From positions 1 through 49,095 of IMG/VR virus record IMGVR_UViG_3300017783_003139: a stretch of DNA of 49,095 nucleotides; one strand, written 5' to 3'. This document shows, piece by piece, positions 1-8,631 of the stretch (the stretch's first letter is position 1; each line of letters starts with the position of its first letter). A program made the position numbers and the translations under genes. The DNA comes from a virus. The notes under the pieces were generated by a model. That model was not told the origin of the DNA. It searched no databases and saw only the letters and a program-made list of their open reading frames with translations.

Positions 1-1
1 C

Positions 2-658
2 CAACAATTTTGTAAAGACAGAAATATATTGTTTATTGAAGATGCGGCACAAAGTTTAGGCAGTAGTTTACACGGAGTACGAGCAGGTACTATTGGAGAC
101 TGTTCAGTGTACAGTTTTAACAGTAACAAAGTTATTGCTGGTATTAACGGCGGCGGAGTTGTACTTACAGATGATGAAGAAATTGCTCGTCGTGTAAAAG
201 TAATTAGACGTCATGGTAAAGACAAAGACTTTAGTATGCTAGGATACAACAGTCGCATGTATGTACTCAACGCTGAAATAATTAACCTACGATTGCGACA
301 TGCGGAACGTAATCAAGAACGTAGACAGCAAATAGCACAAGAATATAATACAGCATTTAGTGATTTGCCTATGGTAACACAAACAATGTCAAACGGACTT
401 AATCACAACTACCATAAATATGTAGTACGGTTTAACGACAAAGAGACTAGAAAACGTGTAAAAACTGCTTTAAACGCCAGTATACACTACGAAACACCTT
501 TGAGCGCAAATACTATGTACGACAGCTTAACCAGCAGGAGAGACGCTTGCACAGCGTCTAAGACGGCATCTAACACGGTTTTATCGTTACCTGTACATGC
601 TTACCTTACAGATAACGAAGTAAATGATATTATTAATGTAGTGAAGGAAAACCTATGA
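2..658 (+). CDS. DegT/DnrJ/EryC1/StrS-type PLP aminotransferase, C-terminal part (5' end outside window)
   Basis: The frame is open to the left edge, so this is the last ~218 codons of a longer gene; family members are usually 360-400 residues. It reads into 'IEDAAQSLGS', the Asp-containing PLP site of sugar aminotransferases, then 'SFNSNKVIAGINGGGVV', where the Lys after Asn is the expected Schiff-base residue and 'GGGVV' matches the GEGG-type loop. Family knowledge: these enzymes transfer an amino group to keto-sugars, giving amino-sugars for surface glycans or antibiotics. The C-terminal ~60 residues look like the usual substrate-side domain. The stop overlaps the next start as ATGA (655-658), so translation of the nitroreductase-like gene is probably coupled. 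The fold call is firm; the substrate is unknown. It fits a sugar or small-molecule pathway with the carbamoyltransferase and transferases on the opposite strand. Confidence 0.85.
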   Translation, partial: QQFCKDRNILFIEDAAQSLGSSLHGVRAGTIGDCSVYSFNSNKVIAGINGGGVVLTDDEEIARRVKVIRRHGKDKDFSMLGYNSRMYVLNAEIINLRLRHAERNQERRQQIAQEYNTAFSDLPMVTQTMSNGLNHNYHKYVVRFNDKETRKRVKTALNASIHYETPLSANTMYDSLTSRRDACTASKTASNTVLSLPVHAYLTDNEVNDIINVVKENL

Positions 659-1446
659 TAGAAGAATTATTTGGCAAGAGAAGACAGATACGAGCAAGAT
701 GGGATCAAAAAAGGTTACCTTCTAAAGAAACAATAAAAGATTTATTAAAACGGACAATGAAAATTGCTCCTTCAAAACAAAATTTATTTCCATTTAAGAT
801 TCATGCGTATGGTCCAGACGATTTAGAAGAAAGAAAAATCATAGGACAAATATGTGCTTTATTTAAAACAGGCTCTGTTAATCACATGGATAGTGAAAAT
901 AAAAAAGGAATGATTAAAACAGCAATGGGCAACATAAATGTTAACGAACATGTTTTAGATGACCAAGGCAACGATATGAGATTGTCTCCTTGGGTATTAG
1001 TATTTGAACAAAGATTGTGTGAGCCTAATAATTTTATAAAAGAATATGCTAAGTTACATAACATAACAGACGAAGCTAGGTTTACACAAGTTTGTCCAAA
1101 AAGATATAGAGGAGCATCTAATACTAAACTTTCTTCTGTTGAAATTGGTATGTTTATAAAATGTTTAGCCGGACTTTGTTTAGAAAATGACTTAGCAATT
1201 TCGTATATTAAATCTTTTCCTGAATGGGTATGGAAAGATGGGAATGGTGGATATAGTAAAGATATTAATAAGGTTGGGCTAAGTTGGGATAGTCTTCCTG
1301 ACATTACAGAAGCACCTATTATGGTTGTACAAATTGGGCATGTGGCTCCTGGTGAAGATTACTTTGCTAGTAACAGTGTAGACCCAAATGACATACACTG
1401 GGAAAACAAACCTAGTTTAGATACTATAGTGAGGTTTAACAAATAA
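655..1446 (+). CDS. Nitroreductase-fold protein, copy 1 of 3 (divergent)
   Basis: 263 residues. Near the N-terminus there is an Arg-rich start (KRRQIRARWDQ) and 'KIAPSKQNLFPFKIHAYG', the Pro-Ser-x-Gln-Asn FMN-binding signature of the nitroreductase superfamily. A middle segment 'FEQRLCEPNNFI' recurs almost unchanged in the next gene. The C-terminal half has 'SVEIGMFIKCLAGLCLEN' and 'APIMVVQIGHV', matching the helix and strand that frame the flavin in this family. It is longer than a typical member (about 200 residues), with an insertion around residues 65-110. Known relatives reduce nitro groups, quinones or enones, or oxidise azoline rings; nothing here fixes the substrate. ATGA overlap upstream and a one-base TAATG overlap downstream place it in a tight operon. 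The superfamily call is fairly sure; activity is unproven. Confidence 0.7.
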   Translation: MIEELFGKRRQIRARWDQKRLPSKETIKDLLKRTMKIAPSKQNLFPFKIHAYGPDDLEERKIIGQICALFKTGSVNHMDSENKKGMIKTAMGNINVNEHVLDDQGNDMRLSPWVLVFEQRLCEPNNFIKEYAKLHNITDEARFTQVCPKRYRGASNTKLSSVEIGMFIKCLAGLCLENDLAISYIKSFPEWVWKDGNGGYSKDINKVGLSWDSLPDITEAPIMVVQIGHVAPGEDYFASNSVDPNDIHWENKPSLDTIVRFNK

Positions 1447-2111
1447 TGGATTTATTACAACTGTTAGATTCAAGAAAACATGTATACCGATTTAAAGAAG
1501 AAGTTCCGCCTCAAAGTGACATAGAAGAGATATTATTTAAAGCCTGGAAAGTAACGCCGTCAAAGCAGAACTTTATGCCTTATGAAATTACTATTCTAGG
1601 ACCTAATGCTAAACAAGAAAAACTTGCTTGTTACAACTTGGCTAGAATGAACAAAAAAAATGTAAACGAAAATGCTACTAAAGGACATACAGAAGACGGT
1701 CATAATCCAAACTTCCTTTATTTAAAAAACGCTCCCTACACAATTATTTTTAGTCAACGATTGTGTGAACCTAATCCGTTTATACAAAGAACTATTAATG
1801 ACGAAAATAGTTACTATGAACAAATGCACGAATCAGAACTAGATTCTATATTAAGATCTGCCTCAACTGAAGTAGGTTTATTTGCGGCTAACTTATCTGC
1901 GTTTGCTTTAGAAAAAGGAATAGACGTTAATTACAACGGTTGCTTTCCTAGTAAAGTTAAACATTGGTCTACACTTCCAACAATTAAACACAATCCGATA
2001 TTAATTGGTGCTATGGGCTACTGTGATGTACCGAGAAGAAATAAAGTAACTGAATTATTATTTGCTGAAGACCTTAAACCAAATTTGGAAAAGATATTAA
2101 AATGGATATAA
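1446..2111 (+). CDS. Nitroreductase-fold protein, copy 2 of 3
   Basis: 221 residues, close to normal family length. It opens with 'LLDSRKHVYRFKEEVPP', a classic nitroreductase N-terminus (Arg pairs that grip FMN phosphate), followed by 'VTPSKQNFMPYEITILG'. 'FSQRLCEPNPFI' matches copy 1, and 'STEVGLFAANLSAFALEKG' plus 'NPILIGAMGY' match the C-terminal core. Copies 1 and 2 are thus clear paralogues that diverged after duplication. The homologues usually form domain-swapped dimers; neighbouring paralogues could form a heterodimer, but that is inference. The start codon overlaps the stop of copy 1 by one base and its own end overlaps the start of copy 3 by ten bases. Confidence 0.75.
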   Translation: MDLLQLLDSRKHVYRFKEEVPPQSDIEEILFKAWKVTPSKQNFMPYEITILGPNAKQEKLACYNLARMNKKNVNENATKGHTEDGHNPNFLYLKNAPYTIIFSQRLCEPNPFIQRTINDENSYYEQMHESELDSILRSASTEVGLFAANLSAFALEKGIDVNYNGCFPSKVKHWSTLPTIKHNPILIGAMGYCDVPRRNKVTELLFAEDLKPNLEKILKWI

Positions 2112-2839
2112 GAGATCAAATAAAAAATGCTTCTAAAATTACTAACAGGGCACAACGTAATTATGACCTAACTAAATCTATACCTCAAGAAGATTTAGAT
2201 ACACTTATACAAGCCGCTGTTAACTCTCCAACAAAACAAAACGAAACACACTATAGTTTACATGTATATACTGATCAAAATATAATTAAACAAATATATA
2301 ATCATACAAAAAAGTTTACAATGATCCGAGATAAACAAGATCAAGATGAAAGTTTTAAAGTAGAAAATGATGTTTTTATACAAAACGATACTAAGTCAAT
2401 AACTAACTCTCAAATTTATGCTAACGCACTATTTGTATATGTTGTAGAACAAGGCAATACTCGTGGAAGTCAGCATCGGGCGGCAAAAGAAAATCCAAAT
2501 AGTAATGCGGCAAAAGTATACGGCGAACAGGTAGCATATTCTATGGGCATATCAGTTGGTGAACTTATACTTTCAGCAGGACTACTTGGATATAAAACAG
2601 GAATTTGTTCGGCACTAGATACAAGACCAATACGTGACATACTCGGAATAAAACAAAATCCTAAATTGCTTGTAGGTGTAGGTTTTCCTAATGAACAACT
2701 AAATCGTATTCAACATTCAGAAGTATTAAACAAAGATGTGCCAGAGAAATTTAGAACAGGCGAATTAGATGAACACTGGAATTTTCCTACGTTTGATAAA
2801 AATATAAAAGTAGTACTAAACGGTAATCCTACCAACTAG
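2102..2839 (+). CDS. Nitroreductase family protein, copy 3 of 3 (most canonical)
   Basis: 245 residues. 'NRAQRNYDLTKSIPQEDL' followed by 'AAVNSPTKQNETHYSLHVY' gives the Arg and Pro-Thr-Lys-Gln-Asn flavin contacts. 'GISVGELILSAGLLGYKTGICSAL' is the standard long helix of the family, and 'NPKLLVGVGFPN' the following strand. Unlike copies 1 and 2 it has no LCEPN segment, so it is the outlier and probably a different specificity. It is the last plus-strand gene of this block: its 3' end overlaps by 24 bp the 3' end of the minus-strand methyltransferase gene, so the two operons converge without a visible terminator. Confidence 0.75.
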   Translation: MDIRDQIKNASKITNRAQRNYDLTKSIPQEDLDTLIQAAVNSPTKQNETHYSLHVYTDQNIIKQIYNHTKKFTMIRDKQDQDESFKVENDVFIQNDTKSITNSQIYANALFVYVVEQGNTRGSQHRAAKENPNSNAAKVYGEQVAYSMGISVGELILSAGLLGYKTGICSALDTRPIRDILGIKQNPKLLVGVGFPNEQLNRIQHSEVLNKDVPEKFRTGELDEHWNFPTFDKNIKVVLNGNPTN

Positions 2840-3412
2840 CATATAACGTGTACCTCTAGTATCTTTTATCTCGTCTTCAACTAATATTGTAGAGTTATTA
2901 GGTAATTGATCTTTAAATTCTTGAATACTGCTTACACAATTAATATGTCCTTCAATATCGTACATGTTGTTACTAGTTAACGCAAATGTCATATCTTTTT
3001 TCCAATACTGCCATTCTTTCATCGGCCTCATATGTTCACAACTAGGATTAATAACTAAACTAGCAGTATGATATCTTTTTAAATCTAGTTCAAAAATATC
3101 ACCTGGTATATATTCTATATTTTTAAGGTGATTAAATAATCTATTTTTTGATGTTTTTAAGACACGGCTATCTAAATCAATACAGGATATCTCTTTTACA
3201 TGTTTAGATAATTTTGGAATTAAAATACTTCCGTACCAGCTTCCGAATATAATAACTTCTGATTGTTTATTAACATGTTCTAATACTGCCGAAACAATTT
3301 TATCTTTTGCTAAAAATTGATTATCACTAAACGAATCAATTAAGTCATGTGAATATTCTGAATTTTCTTTTATTTCTTTAACAACGTTTCTAAAAATTTG
3401 TTCGTCTATCAT
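2816..3412 (-). CDS. Class I SAM-dependent methyltransferase-like protein
   Basis: 198 residues. After a helical N-terminus, residues 53-62 (VIIFGSWYGS) match the motif I strand-loop of Rossmann methyltransferases, and 'CIDLD' at 77-81 matches motif II with the acidic residue that holds the SAM ribose. 'PGDIFEL' and 'LVINPSCEH' at the motif III/IV positions complete the core. The motif IV region is not the NPPY of DNA amino-methyltransferases, so the target is more likely a small molecule or protein. The gene starts inside the stop of the carbamoyltransferase gene (ATGA), last in a long minus-strand operon. Fold call moderate; substrate unknown. Confidence 0.65.
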   Translation of the reverse strand: MIDEQIFRNVVKEIKENSEYSHDLIDSFSDNQFLAKDKIVSAVLEHVNKQSEVIIFGSWYGSILIPKLSKHVKEISCIDLDSRVLKTSKNRLFNHLKNIEYIPGDIFELDLKRYHTASLVINPSCEHMRPMKEWQYWKKDMTFALTSNNMYDIEGHINCVSSIQEFKDQLPNNSTILVEDEIKDTRGTRYMLVGRITV

Positions 3413-4872
3413 TTGCTAACCATCTTATCATCTATTACGAGTATATCAATAGCAGTTTCTTCGTAAGTTTCGTATGCTTCATATGGATTCTCTACAATAG
3501 GTTCTTGGCAGTTGAAGCTTGTATTAAGTAACATTGGTATGCCTGTAATTTTATAAAACTCATTTATAAGATCATAAAACTTTTCGTTTTGCTCTCTGTT
3601 TACAGTTTGTATTCTTGCTGTACCGTCAACATGTGTTACACCCGGAATCTTGTCTGACTTAACTGGCATAATCCTACTCATGTATGGACTTGGCTGATTA
3701 GTATCAAAATATTCTTGATAGTGTTCTTCTAACACACTTGGCGCAAACGGTCTAAAGTCTTCACGCTTCTTAATAGTTGTGTTAATGATATTTTTGATAT
3801 TAGGATTACGAGGATCAGCAAGTATACTACGATTTCCTAATGCTCTATTACCGCTTTCAGATAACCCTTGAAACCATCCAACAATTTTCCCATCAGCAAT
3901 ACTTTGTGCTACTTGTTTAATATCTAAGTTAGAAAAATTATCTGATAAAGAATATTCAAAATGTTTTCCTGATGCTGTATTAGGTATATGTACATTTTTA
4001 TTTAACACATAGTCAGCGTGCATATACGTACCTAGTGCTTGTCCTTCATCGCCTACTGCTGGTGGAACATGTACATTTGTATAGTGCTTAGTAAACATTT
4101 CATTCATATAGCCATTGTACGCAACGCCACCTGCTACACACAAGTTGTCGCATGTTTTTAAAGGATATACATATTTTTTAATCAAGTCTTCAGTTACCCA
4201 TTGTAGCGTATAAGCAACATCTTCTTTTAAATGCTTATCTAAAACTTTCTTTGACCAATCGGGTAATTCAAAGTCATTGTTCATATAATAATCAATTAAA
4301 GCATGTATTTGATAATCGTACTGACCGTAACCTGCTAGACCCATAACTTTACCGGCACCTAAGTAACCAAATCCTAAGTCTTGTGATAGTCTGTTCCACA
4401 ATCCGCCAATTGATAGTTTATCTGATAAATTATGTATATGTCCGTGCTTGTCAATAAACACACAATTAAATTTCCAACCTTTACCGTCAATAGCAAGTAT
4501 GTCCGACTGCTCATATCCAGAACTTAAAAAAGCGTATGCGGCATGACTTTGATGATGGTCAATATAATAAAAGTTATTCCAATGTCTGGCATCCCATAAG
4601 TTTGTAGGTTTAAAATTTAAAAAATCTTTTGTACCAAATTTTTGTTCGATAAGATCAATTACAAATTCTTGTCCTAAATTAGAAACTGTAAAACATAAAG
4701 TTTCATCTTCTGTCTTTACATACTGCTCAAAAAATTCTCTACTAGGCTTTCCATCATGTGGATCAGTATTTAAATTATGTTTTCTACGTGTCTGTCTTTC
4801 GACTTGTAAATGTGTTTCTCCGTTATAAGTATTATGGTCATGCATATTTAATGCTACAGAAAATAGTTTCAT
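3409..4872 (-). CDS. NodU/CmcH/TobZ-family carbamoyltransferase
   Basis: 487 residues, somewhat short for a family of roughly 530-600. The N-terminal half has 'HHQSHAAYAFLSSGY' (His106, His107, His110), the metal/carbamoyl-adenylate site, followed by 'ILAIDGKG' and 'GKVMGLAGYG', all typical of the Kae1-like YrdC-independent O-carbamoyltransferase fold. The C-terminal half holds 'GNRALGNRSILADPRN' and 'KKREDFRPFAPSVLEE', diagnostic of the family, and 'LLNTSFN'. Family knowledge: these enzymes put a carbamoyl group from carbamoyl phosphate on a hydroxyl of a sugar or antibiotic (nodulation factor, tobramycin, cephamycin). Here the acceptor is unknown; transferases and an aminotransferase nearby make a sugar plausible. 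ATGA overlaps on both sides. Confidence 0.9.
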   Translation of the reverse strand: MKLFSVALNMHDHNTYNGETHLQVERQTRRKHNLNTDPHDGKPSREFFEQYVKTEDETLCFTVSNLGQEFVIDLIEQKFGTKDFLNFKPTNLWDARHWNNFYYIDHHQSHAAYAFLSSGYEQSDILAIDGKGWKFNCVFIDKHGHIHNLSDKLSIGGLWNRLSQDLGFGYLGAGKVMGLAGYGQYDYQIHALIDYYMNNDFELPDWSKKVLDKHLKEDVAYTLQWVTEDLIKKYVYPLKTCDNLCVAGGVAYNGYMNEMFTKHYTNVHVPPAVGDEGQALGTYMHADYVLNKNVHIPNTASGKHFEYSLSDNFSNLDIKQVAQSIADGKIVGWFQGLSESGNRALGNRSILADPRNPNIKNIINTTIKKREDFRPFAPSVLEEHYQEYFDTNQPSPYMSRIMPVKSDKIPGVTHVDGTARIQTVNREQNEKFYDLINEFYKITGIPMLLNTSFNCQEPIVENPYEAYETYEETAIDILVIDDKMVSK

Positions 4873-5711
4873 TTTATTTCCTCTAATGCTATTTTTTCTA
4901 ATATTGCTTGTCTACGTCCTTTTGGTCGAGGTGGAATAATATCCATACATGCTGTACAATATTTTTCAAATTTAAATAAATCGTGTTCCATCATTTTAGT
5001 AATATTTTCTATTGTAATATCAAACTCACGCGATCCATTAATTGCTTTTCTACTACAATGTCTAATCTTTTGTATTTCAAAATCAAACACAGGTACTTGC
5101 GGAAACTTAGCACAAATACGTCTTTCTAATTCAGGTGCTTGCTCTAGTTCATGATCACTAAAAAAGTCAGGTGATCTTGAATTGTACTCTTTAAATTCTG
5201 TATTCTTATGATCAATATGACTTATGTCATGTTTATCTCTATATTCAAAGTAACCAGGCGTTTCAATAATAAGATTGTAGTTGTTTAAATCGTTAGGTTC
5301 AAACCAATCATAGTTTCCTAATTTTTCAATTCGGTCATCATAAAAATCTAATATTAAGTGTTCTATATAGATAACTTCGGGGTCTTCAAGTATGTGTGGA
5401 TAAAACTTACGCACTAAACTATTAGACAACACTTGCGGAATTAAATTAGGATATTTTTTGATCTCTGCTATAATTTCATCTAAATTTTTAATAAGTCCTG
5501 GCTCTCCACCTAATAAGCAGATACGTGTCTTATACGGAGCAAGTCCTTTTAGAATAGTTCTTACTAGATCCATATCAGTATCTAAGTAACGCATTTCTAA
5601 TGTCCAAGCGGTACAATAGTGACAACTCTTATTACATGACTTAGATAGATAAAAATCTACTGTCCTGTATTCTTCACTTTTTAGTTGTTCTAATGTTTTA
5701 ATTGTTCTCAT
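4869..5711 (-). CDS. Radical SAM enzyme
   Basis: 280 residues. Cys26-x3-Cys30-x2-Cys33 in 'SKSCNKSCHYCTAW' is the 4Fe-4S motif that binds and cleaves SAM, preceded by the usual first beta strand (VDFYLSK). 'ICLLGGEPGL' near residue 67 is the GGE SAM-contact motif. Extra cysteines near the C-terminus (RRICAKF, RHCSRK, KYCTACM) suggest a second, auxiliary Fe-S cluster like the SPASM/twitch group. Radical SAM enzymes do C-C bond formation, epimerisation, methylation or peptide modification; nothing fixes which. It starts inside the 3' end of the paralogous transferase gene (14 bp overlap) and ends in an ATGA overlap with the carbamoyltransferase gene. Confidence 0.85.
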   Translation of the reverse strand: MRTIKTLEQLKSEEYRTVDFYLSKSCNKSCHYCTAWTLEMRYLDTDMDLVRTILKGLAPYKTRICLLGGEPGLIKNLDEIIAEIKKYPNLIPQVLSNSLVRKFYPHILEDPEVIYIEHLILDFYDDRIEKLGNYDWFEPNDLNNYNLIIETPGYFEYRDKHDISHIDHKNTEFKEYNSRSPDFFSDHELEQAPELERRICAKFPQVPVFDFEIQKIRHCSRKAINGSREFDITIENITKMMEHDLFKFEKYCTACMDIIPPRPKGRRQAILEKIALEEIK

Positions 5712-6378
5712 ACCGATTCCTTAACCAACTAAAATTATTTATTAGCTCAAGATCAGAGCTGTTAGAAATGCCAAAGCGCATGCCGTCGCGAGCACCTCGT
5801 AACGCATCTCGCTTATAACTTCCAGTAGCATAAGTAGTCCAAGTTTCAAGTCGTTCATTTGTTTCTCCTTCTTCTTGTCTGTTTATTGTTTTACTTGCTA
5901 ATTTAGCACATTCTCTAAAAGCACTTTTCCAAGTACTAAAAGAATCTGTATCAAATGCTGTAATGTTACTGACTTCGTCTATTACTTTAAACTTATCACT
6001 AATACTTGTAGTCATGTCAGTAGTTGTTGTATCCATATTACGTGTAAGTGTAGTAGGTAATAGCTTAATACCGCCGTAACCATACGTTAAACTGTTGACT
6101 GGATTACTACTATGATAAACGTGTACTACATCACTTTCCTCCGCTGTATGAGCAAATTTGAAGCCCTGTACGACCTGTGCGTCACCATCAACTACATAGA
6201 AGTAACTAGTATTTGCTATTTTAGCCGCTTCGACATGAGCATTGTGTATACCTTCAACGTCTTTAATACGTTTAACCCTATCACCAAAAACTCCAACTGT
6301 ATTAAATCTGTCATACAAATCTTTAAAATTTTCTTCAGCATTTGGCTCGTGATAGCTTATAAAAATAATATCATACAT
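5698..6378 (-). CDS. VDGD-motif glycosyltransferase-like protein, short copy
   Basis: 226 residues from ATG at 6378; a TTG at 6393 is in frame but the ATG gives the same N-terminus as the paralogue (DIIFISYHEPNAEENF). 'FYVVDGDAQVV' supplies an Asp-x-Asp at the end of a hydrophobic strand, the metal site of GT-A fold transferases, and 'LTYGYGGIKLLP' and 'WKSAFRECAKLA' recur in the gene at 7738-8631. The family is not one I can name; the GT-A assignment rests on the DGD strand and on context. Each of the two copies is followed in the operon by a radical SAM gene, so a transferase/radical SAM pair seems to be repeated. The N-terminus overlaps the upstream gene by 8 bp. Confidence 0.55.
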   Translation of the reverse strand: MYDIIFISYHEPNAEENFKDLYDRFNTVGVFGDRVKRIKDVEGIHNAHVEAAKIANTSYFYVVDGDAQVVQGFKFAHTAEESDVVHVYHSSNPVNSLTYGYGGIKLLPTTLTRNMDTTTTDMTTSISDKFKVIDEVSNITAFDTDSFSTWKSAFRECAKLASKTINRQEEGETNERLETWTTYATGSYKRDALRGARDGMRFGISNSSDLELINNFSWLRNRYENN

Positions 6379-7741
6379 TTTTAATAATCTCAAAAAATCC
6401 CTCGTACTCAGGAAATGTATTTAAAAAATTTCGTTGACGCCTACGATCATACTGAAGAATAAATTTAAAAAACATATTTTGTGCTTCTTGTTGTTCCTTC
6501 CAAAACTTATCTTTGTTGTTAAATCTGTGATCAACATCCTCAACAATACGTTTTAGCTTTGCTGTTTCAACTGTTTTAAATCCACGTGGATCAGTATTTT
6601 GCTCCATAAACGTTAGTGCTGGTCTTAAATAATCATCTACTATCTGTGGATTAGCAATCTTGATATCAAGGAATGCCGGATTACGTACATAAGGAATATC
6701 TATTAGAATACGTTGGTTCCATCTGTTTTCTCCACTGTAAGTTGCTTTTAAATGTAATACCCATATTAAAAAATCTTTGAATGTAGGTAAACTAAAGATA
6801 TTAAACGCACTCATGAAACTAACTTTACTTCTAGTATTTCTAGCAAAGTATTCAACGTTATCTGTAAATTGATGCCAATCCATTCCGTCTCTACTATATT
6901 CTGCTTGTATACCTGTACTTTCTGCGCTAGTATACAATGTAAATTCTTTAATACTTTTAGTATCTTCTAGTTGTTTAATTAACTGTGTAAATTCTTCCCA
7001 AAGTCCTTTAGGCGGACATCCATTAGTATTAATAGCAAATTTAAGTTTAGGCTGTGGATTATCTATTAAGTATTGAATCACTTTCTTAGTATGTTTACTA
7101 AGGAGAGGTTCACCGCCTGTAATTCTAAAAGTAGTCATATGTTTTACTGCTTCTGGAAACCATTTCCAAAATGCTTCAATATAAGGATTTTCTTCACGCT
7201 CAGGAATAGGTTGTTCATCAGGGTTAATTACATTATATTGCCAGGTCTTTATATCATACGGCCCTTTGGCTTTTACTTCTTCTGTCCACTTACTACTAAA
7301 TGGCGGACCGCAATACGCACATTTAAAATTACATACATTTCCAAAACTAACTTCTACAAAACGAGGATAAAAATCTTCATCTCCGGTTGATGTTGATATT
7401 GTATCAAAGTCTGGCCAACTAAACAAATCTCCGCTTTTATAGACTCTATCACTAAAGTTATCTGTGTTATCTTCAATGCGCCAACAGTAATCACATTCTC
7501 CTGGACGTTCACCATTAAGCATCTGCTTTCTAGTTTGTTTTTTAAAGCCTGTATTATGTAGTGCGTTAGGATTATTTTTTAATTCTTCTAAATCAATCTT
7601 ATGTGCTTTAACATGATGACAACTATGATTGATACCACTACCTAAATGAATAGTAACTTGTGTCCATTTAGCAAGGCAAAAGCCGCAACCAACACTATCT
7701 AGTTTGTCTTTTACAATAATAGGATTTTCCGGAGTTTTCAT
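6371..7741 (-). CDS. Twitch/SPASM-type radical SAM protein
   Basis: 456 residues. 'GNVCNFKCAYCGPPFSSKW' near residues 130-148 gives the CxxxCxxC cluster site, and 'FRITGGEPLLSK' near residue 210 the GGE motif. Before the barrel lies a Cys-rich N-terminal region (VGCGFCLAKW at 17-26, then NHSCHH, then ECDYCW near 83-88), which is the arrangement of a twitch-type auxiliary cluster placed at the N-terminus. Long C-terminal tail is charged (DRRRQRNFLNTFPEYEGF). Marine T4-like phages often carry such twitch radical SAM genes; their substrate is unknown to me. It is flanked on both sides by the two VDGD paralogues and overlaps them by 8 and 4 bases. Confidence 0.85.
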   Translation of the reverse strand: MKTPENPIIVKDKLDSVGCGFCLAKWTQVTIHLGSGINHSCHHVKAHKIDLEELKNNPNALHNTGFKKQTRKQMLNGERPGECDYCWRIEDNTDNFSDRVYKSGDLFSWPDFDTISTSTGDEDFYPRFVEVSFGNVCNFKCAYCGPPFSSKWTEEVKAKGPYDIKTWQYNVINPDEQPIPEREENPYIEAFWKWFPEAVKHMTTFRITGGEPLLSKHTKKVIQYLIDNPQPKLKFAINTNGCPPKGLWEEFTQLIKQLEDTKSIKEFTLYTSAESTGIQAEYSRDGMDWHQFTDNVEYFARNTRSKVSFMSAFNIFSLPTFKDFLIWVLHLKATYSGENRWNQRILIDIPYVRNPAFLDIKIANPQIVDDYLRPALTFMEQNTDPRGFKTVETAKLKRIVEDVDHRFNNKDKFWKEQQEAQNMFFKFILQYDRRRQRNFLNTFPEYEGFFEIIKNV

Positions 7742-8631
7742 CTTATTTGTGGTCCTTGGTAAACAGTTTTAAAAAATTCGCTCTGCTCTTGAGTAAAAGG
7801 TTGTATAGCGATAGGACATTCTAATTCATTAATAATCCTAGAACCGCTAATAAAAATTTCATCAGTTAATACCTCTGGCGGCATTTCATCTCTATTTGCC
7901 CATACTTCATTTAGTTCATTAAAATCTCTTACTTTAATATAGTCCCAATCGTCTAACATTGTTGCTATTAGTCCTTCACGTGCGCCAAGTATAGCCCAGT
8001 CACCGTTAGTTACATCACTACCTACCATCATCCATACATATAGCATGTGTAAATTTTTATAATGATTCCTTGTAAAAAAATCTTCTTTAGAAATACGTTC
8101 ACCTCTATCTAATGATAACTTTACACCTTCACGGAAGCCTGCTCTCCATGCTTGATAAGGAGTTGCGTTATTATGTGTAGTACTAAATACATCTCTTACT
8201 TGTATATACTCAGCATCCCAACAAAAATCTACTTGTGCGTGTGGATTATCCGGACTTGCGTTTTCATGTGTACGCATATTTAAGACATATTCTTTTGGCC
8301 AGCATTTAAGTCCGCCGTTGCCGTATGTAAGTCCATTGATAATATTTTTGCCACACCAACTAATTACACACTTTGACATATCTGATTGTCCAAGATCAAT
8401 AGTTTGATTTAAAAATTTTTGATCAATAGTGTTATCGCCGTCAACAGTGATAAATCTATCAGTTTCACTTTGTTCAGCACATATTTTATGGGCGGCATCA
8501 CTACCATGTACTCCGTGTACACGTTTTGCCCACGGCACTTTACTTAATAGGTCGGCATAATTTTCTTCAGCGTTTGGTTCATCATAACTTAAATAAATTA
8601 TATCTAATTCTGCTATTTTTAATTTCATCAT
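7738..8631 (-). CDS. VDGD-motif glycosyltransferase-like protein, long copy
   Basis: 297 residues from ATG at 8631, chosen because it overlaps the upstream TGA as ATGA; an in-frame start at 8649 lies inside the upstream gene. 'DIIYLSYDEPNAEENYADLL', 'FITVDGDNTID', 'GLTYGNGGLKCWP' and 'AWRAGFREGVKL' are shared with the shorter paralogue at 5698-6378. The DGD at the end of a hydrophobic strand suggests a GT-A type nucleotide-sugar transferase, acting in the infected cell cytoplasm. An extra ~70 C-terminal residues (EIFISGSRIINELECPIAI) are unique to this copy. Function is inferred from motif and neighbourhood only. Confidence 0.55.
   Translation of the reverse strand: MMKLKIAELDIIYLSYDEPNAEENYADLLSKVPWAKRVHGVHGSDAAHKICAEQSETDRFITVDGDNTIDQKFLNQTIDLGQSDMSKCVISWCGKNIINGLTYGNGGLKCWPKEYVLNMRTHENASPDNPHAQVDFCWDAEYIQVRDVFSTTHNNATPYQAWRAGFREGVKLSLDRGERISKEDFFTRNHYKNLHMLYVWMMVGSDVTNGDWAILGAREGLIATMLDDWDYIKVRDFNELNEVWANRDEMPPEVLTDEIFISGSRIINELECPIAIQPFTQEQSEFFKTVYQGPQIR

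Noticed and set aside
2822-2833. GGTA-ATCC-TACC hairpin at the convergent gene ends
   Set aside because: Only four base pairs, no T run on either side, and it lies in coding sequence of both genes; not a terminator.
6112-6384. 90-codon plus-strand frame inside the VDGD gene
   Set aside because: Shadow of the minus-strand gene, whose motifs match a paralogue.
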